A program made the position numbers and the translations under genes. Shown here piece by piece: positions 1 to 9,428 of a DNA stretch of 64,000 nucleotides. Under the pieces are notes generated by a model. The model worked only from the letters and a program-made list of their open reading frames with translations. It made no database searches and was not told the DNA's origin. Source of the DNA: Neostapfia colusana (lineage: Eukaryota; Streptophyta; Magnoliopsida; Poales; Poaceae); NCBI GenBank assembly GCA_030760725.1, contig JASWHV010000012.1, positions 54,219,652 to 54,283,651 of the forward strand, read 5' to 3'. Numbering within the stretch: position 1 is the first letter of the stretch; every line of letters begins with the position of its first letter.

Positions 1-222
1 CACAAGTGAAGCGGGAAAAGTCATCGGCAATAACTAAACCATATTTGTTACCGCCAATGCTTATGTAAGCGATGGGACCAAAAAGGTCCATGTGTAGCAT
101 CACCATTGGTCTCGTTGTTGTCATCACATTCTTGGTGGGGTGAGTTGCTTTGACTTGTTTCCCGGCTTGGCACGTACTACAAGGCCTATCTTTATCAACA
201 GCAACATTCTTAAGGCCTCGGA
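1..222 (-). pseudogene. Sirevirus (Ty1/copia) integrase fragment
   Basis: Read on the minus strand, this is the start of a Ty1/copia integrase core. It has a CXXC pair (CSTCQAGKQ) from the HHCC zinc module, then LHMDLFGPI, which carries the first catalytic Asp, and IADDFSRF. The N-terminal continuation lies 12.6 kb away at 12868, because element E1 inserted between the two halves. The 5-bp duplication TCGGA (218-222 and 12868-12872) marks the site, and removing E1 with one TSD copy would restore reading-frame continuity. The gene continues off the left edge of the window. The similarity is to the Opie/Ji/SIRE group (Sirevirus/Maximus). Confidence 0.88.
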
Positions 223-3200
223 TGTCACACCCGGTTTCTCCGAAGAACAACCGAGTGAATATCACATGTATACCAGGATCATTTTCTCATACATGTGATG
301 ACAAATAGTGAAGCATCATTTATTACAAGCCAGGTGTCGAATATAAATATGTCTTACAAATCATACGTCTCGATGGACGATAATAAGTTCATAACATGTA
401 AATAAAATAGCAGCGGAATATTATTCTTGTGGGCTCCATCACAGGCGTTGCCCGGAGGACTCCATGAACCTAGAATCCTTCTTCGGGTCCGAAGTCTTGG
501 TCATTGAACACCACATCATCCCCTTGACCTGAGCAGCAATTTAAACCAACAAATATGCAAGTTTGAGTACCGTTGGTACTCAGCAAGTGTGGGAAAGTTA
601 CATCATGCATGGCCAGGGCAAGGAGAGGTTGAACTCATGGTTAAAGCACTACGCAATTAATACCTATCACCTTAGCTTATTAAGCACCTACATTACTACA
701 TAGGTGAAATGGTCCCAATCTCCCAACCCATCACAAAATCAAATAACCATAATATCATTTCCACTGTTAAGCTTCCCGCTTAACATCCACAACTTCCAAA
801 GTCATCATCCTCTAATCATGAATAAGTCCAAGCCGCTCTTGACCGTGAGCACGGCTGTCATGACAGTTTTGACTCTGCAGAGTTTGCACCACTGTACCCA
901 CATGTAGTGATTTCATCCCCCATTGCCGGGTGGACTAAAAGAACCTTCATTATGCCAGTGGCCGCGAACCACATTCACACTTCCCAGGTGTGTAGCCAGG
1001 AGATCACTACGAAGCCTTTACAAAGGATATCCCGACGAGCGTGGGCCCACTGAGGTTTCACCCCTAGCAGCATACAAGAGGCTCCAACCCCACAGCAGTG
1101 GCCCCCTCTTGAGCCTTGCGGTTAGTATGGTAGTCCAGCTGACACCTATTCCTCGCACCATCCAACACACCCATACTACGCCGGGGATACACCTAATTAA
1201 TTGGCCAAGCTTCCCCATCTCAGCATGTGGTTGGCACGGTAAAGCCAGGTTACATGCTCCCTAAACCGGTCCTTAGGATCCAGACAAGTACTAAACACAA
1301 ACCCGAGTCTCGTGCACCCAGCACCAACCAAATCATCCAACTTGCCTCGATCCCTACCTCTACATAACTCATAATATCTCATTCAAGAGTAAGGTAAATA
1401 AATTGATGATCTCATATCCTACTTATCCCATTCTAAGAATGGCTAAGCATAGCATATAAATAAATGACATGATAAAATAAATCTCAACCCAAGCTACAAG
1501 GAAACAAGGTAATGCAATTCTAGGGAGACTTCCTAGCATGGGTTTCATATTTTAATTGACAATGCAAATAATTCTATCTACACATCCTAGTATAGGATCA
1601 AAGTGGTCAAGGACACTTGCCTTCTTCCTGCTGCTCTGGGAATGGAAAGTCTTGGTCTTGGAAGGGGAGAACTTGCTCTGGGGCAGGTTCTATTCATGCC
1701 AATACACATAGCAAAGAAAACAACAATCCATAAGACATAGTTCACACTTTCACTTCATACAAACCACACATACATACCTATGAATGTCATTCACATTTCT
1801 AAGTGTTGTGGTTACTCTACATGTGTTGATTTTTGGCCTACATTCATCTATAAACATATGTATATAACTTCTATGTCCAGATTTCTATTTGCACACTACA
1901 TATGAAGTTCCAGTTTGAACAAATTCTTTATATTTAATTATTACACTTCTTAGCCACAAAGTTTGTATAAAAGGTATTTTCCTACTCCAAATAGGTTTTC
2001 AGATCTTCTACCAAATCCTAAACTGATGTTTTTGGATTTGGAGACTTCATTTATCATTTTCTAATTATGCATACCTATTTTCCTATATTTTTCAGATTTA
2101 TTTTCTATGCCTAAAAGTCAGTTTTAATAATAAATAGTAGAACATGTCATCTAAACAGAATAGGTTCTGATCTAAAATATTAAATAATATATTTTTGTAC
2201 TTCTCCTCTGATGTGAACTAATTTAAATTTATTTTATCAGTTTTCAGAATTATTTCCTAGCCTAAAGATGTGTTTCTATAACTAATAAATATGAACAACA
2301 ATTAGACAGATTCATTTCAGCCTAAAAATCTATTTTTAACTCATTCTAAAGTTTTTCAAGTGCTAGGAGAGTTTAAATTTTGAATTTGTACATGTGTTTG
2401 CCTTACCTTTTAAATTTAAATCCTAGTCACATATTCAAATTTCTGATTTCAATATCATCTAGTGTCAAAAAGGTAAATCCACACTACTGCAGGGTCTAAT
2501 TTATTATTTGATAAATTTCCAGGGGTCTAACTACACATAACAGAGGGATTTTCCTAATTTTTGTTAAGTCCAGGGGCTAAAACTGATTTTTAAATGAATT
2601 TACACGAATTTCTGAAGTTCCAGGGGCTAGATCAGAAGTTTCTGGGGCTAGCTCGTGTTTTCCGAGATCCCCAGGGGGTAGCGCGTAAGAATACCGGCCT
2701 TTATAACGCGGGGCTGATGTGGACCGTCCGATCTAAAATAGACGGCTGAGATTATAACACGAAGTGGTACGGGTTAGATCTAATAAGAACCGCAGGATTT
2801 AAAATGGACGGGCCTCAGGGGGCCATGTAGCCCTGGCCGTGCGATGGCGGCGCTGCCCGGCGGCGCGCGGCGGCGGGAGGCGGCGATCTCGCTGGATATC
2901 TTTGGATTTTCGTCTATACCTCCTAAAACTTGGATTTCATGGCTTAGAACGGTAGAGGGGAGGTCGGGGATCTCACCTCGGGGTTTTTCTTGAACTCGGA
3001 GGCCCTGGAAGGCGGTCGGCGGCGAGGTCCGAGATGAAATAGCGGCGGTGCTCGCCGGAGCTGCGTCTATGGTGCAAAACAACGGGTTTTCTTCACCTGC
3101 GTGACTCCCCGGCGGCGGTGGAACATGATCGGCACGTTAGACCAGAAAACCCGAGCAAGGATTGAAAGAAAACGGTGATCGAAGCTTCGGTTCTCACCGG

Positions 3201-3613
3201 AGAGAAAAGTGGAGCGCGCTGGGGAATTCGGCGAGTTTCTTTGCGGGAATTTCACGGGGGAAGGCGGCGGAGGATCGGGCTGTTGGCGCGGTTTTTTGTA
3301 GGTGGTTTGGATTTGGGTGCGAGAAGAGTCCCGGGGTCGGCCGGGCGCGCGGGATGTGAGGGATGACACGTGGGCCCCGCGTGTCAGTGAGAGGAAGAGA
3401 GGGGCGCGGGTTCGGGGCTGGCACGGAGAGATTGGGCCGGCTGGTGGGTTTCGGCCCACTGGCCGGTGGGGTTTTTCTTTTTTTTTTATTTTTTATTTTT
3501 CTTTTGTGTTTTGATTTGAATTTGAATTCCAATTTAAATTTGAATTTCTGCACCCCATGCAATACGTCCAAAAAATTTTAAATTCCCGTCTTTACAGGTT
3601 TTGGGGTGTTACA
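223..3613 (-). repeat. E1 3' LTR (family A)
   Basis: A 3391-bp LTR beginning TGTCACAC and ending GTGTTACA on the plus strand. From left to right it holds conserved palindromes (CTGTCATGACAG 855-866; ACTCTGCAGAGT 872-883), a block with GGACCGGTTCATG in sister copies, a mini-exon-like segment (1621-1689), a 1-kb AT-rich stretch, repeated CCAGGGGCTA motifs (about 2480-2690), a GC-rich leader and a pyrimidine tract (about 3475-3505). Compared with the 5' LTR it has lost 36 bp at about 3273, including the TATA-like TATTTAA. The overlapping short ORFs are treated as incidental. Confidence 0.93.
1621..1689 (-). other. Mini-exon-like block in E1 3' LTR
   Basis: 69 nt on the minus strand, preceded by AATAG (acceptor-like AG) and followed by GCAAGT after AAG, which matches the GC-AG intron donor consensus AG|GCAAGT. 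In phase 1 it reads as an acidic, Pro/Gln-rich peptide of about 23 codons (…PAPEQVLPFQDQD…). It has the same length in every family A LTR in the window. Confidence 0.45.
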
Positions 3614-3630
3614 GCTCTACCCCCCTTAAA
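3614..3630 (-). promoter_or_regulatory. E1 polypurine tract
   Basis: On the minus strand the sequence immediately before the 3' LTR is TTTAAGGGGGGTAGAGC, a standard plus-strand-synthesis primer. The same tract abuts LTRs at 23404, 41271, 56212 and, in variant form, 30326. Confidence 0.85.
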
Positions 3631-3633
3631 AGT

Positions 3634-3651
3634 AATCTCGTCCTCGAGATT
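3634..3651 (-). other. Conserved hairpin beside the polypurine tract
   Basis: A perfect 7-bp inverted repeat AATCTCG/CGAGATT with a TCCT loop, lying between the pol stop and the polypurine tract. Element B has an 8-bp version at 30345-30364 with a CCCT loop. Copy D has one mismatch. Confidence 0.6.
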
Positions 3652-3658
3652 GCTGGTT

Positions 3659-4999
3659 CTAGGAAAACAATTCTGGAAACTGTGCCTTAAGCTCGTCTTC
3701 TCGCTGCCATGTGGCTTCCTCTTCCGAGTGATGCTTCCACTACACCTTGCACATCCGGATTCTTTTATTTCTTGTGAAGCATTCCATTGTCTCCAAAACC
3801 ATGACCGGTTGCTCGACATAAGACAGATCCTCTCCTACGTCAATCTCATTCATGGGTAACATCTCTTCAGGCGTCCTCAGACATTTCTTGAGCTGTGACA
3901 CATGGAATACATTGTGCACATCCGATAGGCGAGCCGATAGTTCTAGTTGATATGCCACTTCGCCTTTCCTCTCCAGAACCTGAAAGGGTCCGATGTATCG
4001 AGGTGATAACTTCCCTTTTACCTTGAACCGACGAAGTCCTCGGATACGGGACACCTTGAGGTAGACATAGTCCCCCACGTTGAAAACGAGCTCTCTTCTC
4101 CGTACATCGGCATAGATCTTTTGTCGTGTCTGTGCTATCCTCAAGTTGTTGCGGATTTCCCTCACTTTTGCCTCGGTTTCTTGTAGTACTTCGGGCCCAA
4201 ACACTTTACTTTCCCCTGTTTGGTTCCAAAATAGGGGAGTTCTGCACTTCCTCCCATACAAAGCCTCAAATGGTGACATCTTCATACTAGCCTGATAGCT
4301 GTTGTTATAGGAGAACTCCGCATATGGTAAGTTATTATCCCAACTCCTATTGTTCTTGAGTGCACACGCTCTCAGCATATCCTCAAGGATCTGATTGGTT
4401 CTTTCCGTTTGCCCGTCAGTGTGGGGGAGATAGGCAGAACTGAAATTTAGATGGGTTCCCATGGTTTCATGTAACTTCTGCCAGAACCTTGACGTGAACT
4501 GTGTCCCTCGATCTGACACTACCTTCTTTGGAAATCCATGGAAACACACGATCCTTCACATGTACAATTCTGCCAATTTGGATCCGTTGTAGCTTTCTTT
4601 AACGGGGATGAAATGAGCAACCTTGGTTAGCCTGTCGAAGATGACCCATATCGAATCATATCCCGATTGGGTCCTGGGTAGTCCCACTATGAAGTCCATA
4701 CCTATTTCTTCCCATTTCCATTCAGGCACTTTGAGTGGTTGCAATAATCCCGCGGGTCGTTGATGTTCTACTTTCACCAACTGACATGTGTCACATAGGG
4801 CAACATGTTTCGCGACATCTCGCTTCATGCCATACCACCAATACCTGCTCTTGAGGTCATGATACATCTTCGTACTCCCAGGATGAATGGAATGGTCGGA
4901 ATCATGAGCCTCCTTCAAAATCAATTCACGGACCTCCTTCACTTCAGACACACAGATTCTTTTCCCGTGCCACACCGTGCCTTGTTCATCCTCTCTGAA
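3659..4999 (-). pseudogene. E1 integrase with chromodomain-like C-terminus
   Basis: The integrase joins element cDNA to host DNA. The zinc module (HDSDHSIHP…CDTC) lies at about 4780-4920, the core (GMDFIVGLPRTQSGYDSIW; TDGQTERTNQILEDMLRAC) at about 4370-4700, and the GPF/Y-like segment PRYIGPFQVLERKGEVAYQLE at about 3930-4000. A chromodomain-like tail ends at the TAG at 3659-3661. It is broken by TGA at about 4557, in the core, and by TAG at about 3738, inside the chromodomain. The tail beyond the second stop is still recognisable by comparison with copies C and D. Confidence 0.9.
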
Positions 5000-6659
5000 C
5001 CAAGGGGCTTTATTATCCTTGATGAGTTTCTAATCTCTTGTATATTCTCGTCATTCTTCTGACCGTTGCGTATGTCTTGCTCTAATGTGGAGTCCACTTC
5101 CATGACGATGGCCTCACCACTATTCACCAGACATAGATTGAGCTTTACAACCTCTTCCTTCAATTTTGTAGGCATGTCCTTTAAGCTCAACCTATTGACC
5201 AGCACCTTCCGGCTTAAAGCATCTGCCACGACGTTCGCTTTCCTAGGATAATAGTTGATGCCCACATCAAAGTCGTTGATCAGCTCTAACCATCTCCTTT
5301 GTCTGAGGTTGAGATCTCGCTGTGTGAAAATGTACTTTAAGCTCTTATGGTCCGGATTTATCTCCGTCCTTTTCCCCATCAAGTAATGCCGCCAAATCTT
5401 CAACGCGTGTACCACTGCAGCTAGCTCTAGGTCACGCGTAGGATAGTTCTTCTCGTGTTTCCGGAGCTGCCGGGACGCATAAGCCACGACATGCCCCTCT
5501 TGCATGAGAACACATCCCAACCCGTTTCCAGAGACATTGCAGTACACCGAAAAGTTCTTCTGCATATCTGGCATAACTAGCACTGGGGCTGCTGTCAATC
5601 TTTTCTTCAGCTCTTGAAAACTTGTCTCGCATTGCGGTGTCCATGTGAATGTGATTCCCTTCTCCAAAAATTTGGTGAGGGGTCTCGAAATCTTGGAGAA
5701 ACCCTCGATAAACCGTCGATAATATCCAACCAATCCTAAGAAGCTTCGAACTTCCCCGACATTCTCATGGGTCTTCCACTTCTGTACATCCTCGATCTTG
5801 GCGGGATCTACGGAGATTCCTCCCTCTGAGATTATATGTCCTAAGAAGGGAACTCTCTTCAGCCAAAACTCACACTTGCTCAACTTGGCATATAGTTGGT
5901 GTTCTCTCAGCTTTTGCAACACCAACCTTAGATGTTCCTCATGTTCTTCTTCATCTTTGGAGAAGACGAGAATGTCATCTATGAAAACCACCACAAATTT
6001 GTCCAAATATTCCATGAATACCTTGTTCATGAGATACATGAAGTATGCCGGGGCATTAGTTAGCCCGAAAGGCATGACAGTGTATTCATACAGTCCGTAC
6101 TGAGATACGAAAGCTGTCTTTGGAATATCAGTTTGCCTTATCTTAAGTTGGGGTATCCCGACCTGAGATCAATTTTTGAGAACACACAAGCTCCCCTCAA
6201 CTGATCAAACAAGTCTTCAATGTGGGGTAATGGGTAATTGTTCTTGATGGTTACTTCATTCAACGCACGGTAGTCTATGCACAACCTTTGGGTTCCGTCC
6301 TTCTTGGGCACAAATATCACTAGAGCTCCCCATGGTGAGGAACTAGGACGGATGTACCCCTTCTCTGTCAATTCTCTCAAATGTTCCTTGAGTTCTTCCA
6401 GCTGTTTGGAGTCCATCCGATAGGGTCTCTTGTATATCGGAGCTGTTCCAGGCACTAGCTCAATCGAGAATTCTACTTCACGATCGGGGGGCATACCTGG
6501 CAACTCCTCCGGCAAAACATCTGGGTATTCCCTGATGATCCTGATCTCCTCCACTTCCACCTCAACTTGATTGAGTTTAATGTCCCTCGTAGGCTCTTGT
6601 ATGGTTATGAACTTTACTCTTGTGCCACTAGGGTGAGTTAGTTCCACCCTTCTTGTCGA
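5000..6659 (-). pseudogene. E1 reverse transcriptase and RNase H
   Basis: The RT blocks are in canonical order: KGYIRPSSSPWGA, KKDGTQRLCIDYRALNE, FSKIDLRSGY, MPFGLTNAP (about 6060), and FIDDILVFSK (about 5975), which holds the catalytic DD of the YXDD-box variant. RNase H follows (DLELAAVVHALKIWRHYL; DHKSLKYIFTQ). A 1-nt loss at about 6152, just after LRSGY, shifts the frame. The downstream piece reopens at MPFGL. A second break lies near 5000, where the reading frame into integrase ends. Confidence 0.9.
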
Positions 6660-8125
6660 ACAATGGATGATTCCTTTATGTTTGGTCAACCAATCCATAA
6701 CCAAAATAATATCTATCCCTTGTGAATCTATCACTATGAGGTTGGCAGTAAATACTACCCCATTAATGTCTAGATTCACCTTGGGACACACTTGTCTTGT
6801 CCTTATCTCCTCCCCCTGGAGAGTTTACTGCTAGCATATGGTCCATTTGAGTTGTTGCTAGATCATGCTTCTTAACAAACCCTTGAGCAATGAACGAGTG
6901 GGTAGCACCAGAATCAAACAATAGGATTGCAATGTGTAAATTGGCAGGAAACTTACCAATTACCACGTCAGGTGCCTCTTGCGCTTCCTCCATGGTCACG
7001 TGGTTCACCCATCCTCGCATCACATTCTGCTGTGGTGGCGGCATGGGCTTCTTCTTTGGGCACTTATGGGCGTAGTGCCCCACTTCACCACAGTTGAAGC
7101 ATTGCACCCCAACCTTAGGTGCCTGGCCTTTGTTGTCTTGGGGTTGGTTCTGTGGTCCTTGCACTGCTGGTCGAGGTTGATATGTGGGACGAGGCTGCTG
7201 TACAAACTGACGTTGTGGCTGTGCTGGTGCTATCGGAGGCCTGAAATCCGGATTGTACCCTCTCGGTGCTGAGTAGGGTACCACAGCACGGCTCGTCTGC
7301 CCTGCGGGTGGCTGCATCAATCGTGGGTGTGTGTTGCTACCCGAGGCTTGGTGTGACCATCCCGCCTTCCTCTTGTTTTCATTTTCCAAGGCCTTCAGCT
7401 TCCTCTCCACAACAAATGCTCTGTCTACCATCTTTTGGAAGTTTTCATACTCGTTGGAGAACATTGCACATTGTATCTCCGCAGTAAGCCCTTGCAAAAA
7501 GCAGTCCTGTTTCTGCTCATCAGTTTCGATATCCCGTGGTGCATAACGGGATAGTTGGGTGAACTTGGTGAGGTATTCCCTCACAGTCATGTTTCCTTGC
7601 TGCAGACCCAAGAACTCCTTCCTCTTGTTTTTGAGTTCACCCCTTGGTATGTAATGGTTGCGGAAACTGCGCTTGAACTCTTCCCAAGTGATGCTCTCGG
7701 GGTCATGATGGGCTGCTACGTAAGCGGTCCACCAATCAGCAGCAGGTCCATGCAATTGGTGAGAGGCAACAGCACCCTCTCATACCCTAGGCATTGTATG
7801 ATCCTCATCTTGCTCTCAATGGTCTTTAGCCAGTCATCTGCCTCCAGAGGTTTAGCAGCACTTGCAAACTTTGGAGGTTGAGTCCCTAGAAACTCACTCA
7901 ACCTTGGTTGGTGTGGTGCAGCTTGTGGAGGTGGAACTTGGTGCAAGTTGGCCACCACTTGAGTTAAACTCTGGATGAGCTGATTCTGATTTCAAGCATT
8001 TGGTGGATGGGATCAGCTCCTTCACGGTGACCACCCCTGTCTTGTCCTCCAGAAAGATGAGGGTTGCCGTCCTCATCGTTGTTGTTGGCGGGGTTGGCAC
8101 CACGACCCTTTCCTCTTCCGGCCAT
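6660..8125 (-). pseudogene. E1 gag and aspartic protease
   Basis: The inferred start is the ATG at 8123-8125, which aligns with the open starts of copies C and D (MAGRGKGR). The gag core (WWTAYVAAHHDP…GELKNKRKEFLGLQQGN) is followed by a CCHC knuckle, CFNCGEVGHYAHKC, at about 7070-7110. The protease motif LFDSGATHSFI is at about 6895-6930, followed by GIDIILVMDWL, where the sister copies read GMDWL. Single-nucleotide indels near 7992, 7766 and 6815 break the frame. The open stretch 7755-6763 covers the gag C-terminus and the protease active site. Confidence 0.9.
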
Positions 8126-8312
8126 ATATCATGATCAACCAAATGTGAATTTAAAGCATTACGTATTAACTTCCCAATTTGCTTGTTTAAACTTAAACTT
8201 TTGAGGCCTTATTATATTAACATTTTCTGAGGGTTTTACGTCTCACACAAAAATAAATGCACTCTTAATTCATATGGGTTCACACATCAAGGCAAAGCAA
8301 CCAAAAGACAAG

Positions 8313-8343
8313 GTTGTGGACAAATGCCCATGGCATCCACAAC
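8313..8343 (-). other. Inverted repeat between ORF213 and gag (E1)
   Basis: GTTGTGGA/TCCACAAC arms enclose an inner TGCC-CAT-GGCA. Equivalent structures are at 45974-46004 (D) and 51663-51693 (C, one mismatch). The position, about 190 nt upstream of the gag start, would suit a packaging or translation signal, but that is inference. Confidence 0.45.
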
Positions 8344-8446
8344 TCACGTCACACACCAAACGTTAACACACAATTAACTAAGGTATTGACTCGACTACTC
8401 AATAACTTGCTGAACTAAGGGAAAAGACTCGACACAACTCGTATCA

Positions 8447-8572
8447 CTGAGCTGGCTCCTCGGGGTCTTCCTCATTATTGCGGCTGCCCTCTGACTCCAC
8501 TTTGGGTGGGGAAGCTGCTGGTGGAGAAGTGCGGCGACGCCTGCTCGCCCGGCGATCTGGGGAGTCAGGAGT
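8447..8572 (-). other. In-frame 42-codon extension after the ORF213 TAG (E1)
   Basis: After the TAG at 8573-8575, the same frame stays open for exactly 42 codons to a TGA at 8444-8446. The segment is Arg-rich (RRASRRRRT), then acidic (EEDPEEP). The TAG, the 42-codon length and the closing TGA are identical in copies C and D. Confidence 0.5.
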
Positions 8573-9214
8573 CTATGTGTCATTCACGGTGACACACAGT
8601 TCATTCCCATCTCCTCTTTCTCTTGCCCTCAAGCTGGCTCGAAGCAACGCCTCAGTCTCCTTCAGGGTGTCACGAACATCCTGGAGCTCTTGCTGGCACT
8701 CATGCAGTCGAGTGCTGAGCATAGCAGCATCCTCCAAGCACAGGTCCATGTGCTCATGGGAAGTCCCCTGCTGTACTGGCGGGTACTTGTACTCCGCTGT
8801 ACCACTCTCACGCTGGAGGACATACATGTACTCAGTCCTGTCCAGGTGGTGACGGTAGATGTAACTCTGGCAGGTGATGGCCTCCCAGGTGACATCCTTC
8901 TCGGCATCGACCTGTGTCGCTCGACAAGCTGGAGAGCGATGGATCTTGAGCAGCTGATTTTCATGGATAATCCTCATTTCTGAACTCCATTCTTCCCGCT
9001 TCTCACGGGTGGTCCGGGTGGAGCTGTAGTGTATGATTAGCGTGCCCGTATTTCCGGCAGCGTGGAGCATACGCCGTAGACGGCGCAACAAGCCTCCTAC
9101 TGCCAACCCGTAGGAGTGGTACGTCACCGGACGATTCTCCTCTCTCAGGGCAAGGGCAACTACAGGGACTCTCCTTCGGGTGGACTTGCGGGCGGTGCGG
9201 ATCATGCGAACCAT
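8573..9214 (-). CDS. Conserved pre-gag ORF (213 aa), function unknown (E1)
   Basis: An open frame between the primer-binding site and gag that I cannot assign to a known domain. The start is the ATG at 9212-9214, which directly follows TTTATGTTTTAG on the minus strand, a good 3' splice-site match. Residues 1-20 are basic (MVRMIRTARKSTRRR), the middle part is compact and mixed, and residues about 155-200 look like a coiled coil (…LSTRLHECQQELQDVRDTL…). There is no signal peptide, membrane segment, zinc knuckle or catalytic motif, so it is not env-like. It is uninterrupted here and in C and D, while gag-pol of all three is broken. Positionally it resembles the upstream ORF1 of Ogre elements. 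Confidence 0.7.
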   Translation of the reverse strand: MVRMIRTARKSTRRRVPVVALALREENRPVTYHSYGLAVGGLLRRLRRMLHAAGNTGTLIIHYSSTRTTREKREEWSSEMRIIHENQLLKIHRSPACRATQVDAEKDVTWEAITCQSYIYRHHLDRTEYMYVLQRESGTAEYKYPPVQQGTSHEHMDLCLEDAAMLSTRLHECQQELQDVRDTLKETEALLRASLRARERGDGNELCVTVNDT

Positions 9215-9415
9215 CTAAAACATAAAGCTTTTAAAATTAACTTAGATAAGTGTTAAGCAAAAATTGTATTTTGAACAAAAGTTGGGACAAGGTGAATAAA
9301 GTGACCCTGTTAAATAACACCTTTCAACCCACACCTTTGTAAAATAGTTTTTAAGGAAATAGGGTCCTTAAATACGTCCATTTCTACCTAGGTCCACGTT
9401 CCTACGGGCAGCCTT

Positions 9416-9428
9416 GGCTCTGATACCA
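9416..9428 (-). promoter_or_regulatory. E1 primer-binding site (tRNA-iMet)
   Basis: The minus strand reads TGGTATCAGAGCC four bases inside the 5' LTR, complementary to the 3' end of initiator methionine tRNA, the usual primer of plant chromoviruses and copia elements. Confidence 0.93.

Noticed and set aside
923..1264. 113-codon plus-strand frame repeated near 10128, 20434 and 53484 (related frames at 38531, 47776)
   Set aside because: It is antisense to the LTR, shared only because the LTRs are homologous, and has no domain or start context.
1197..1382. 61-codon frame (…TWLYRANHMLRWGSLAN) conserved in family A LTRs
   Set aside because: The homologous DNA block of B and B' has stops in this frame, so conservation of GGACCGGTTCATG is better explained as a DNA or RNA element.
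2780..3082. 100-codon frames repeated in five LTRs (also 22539, 49640, 55348, 61667)
   Set aside because: Starts are non-ATG and the frame reads through the donor-like GTGAGATC. Only the part upstream of that donor is used in the splice hypothesis; the rest looks like GC-rich leader.
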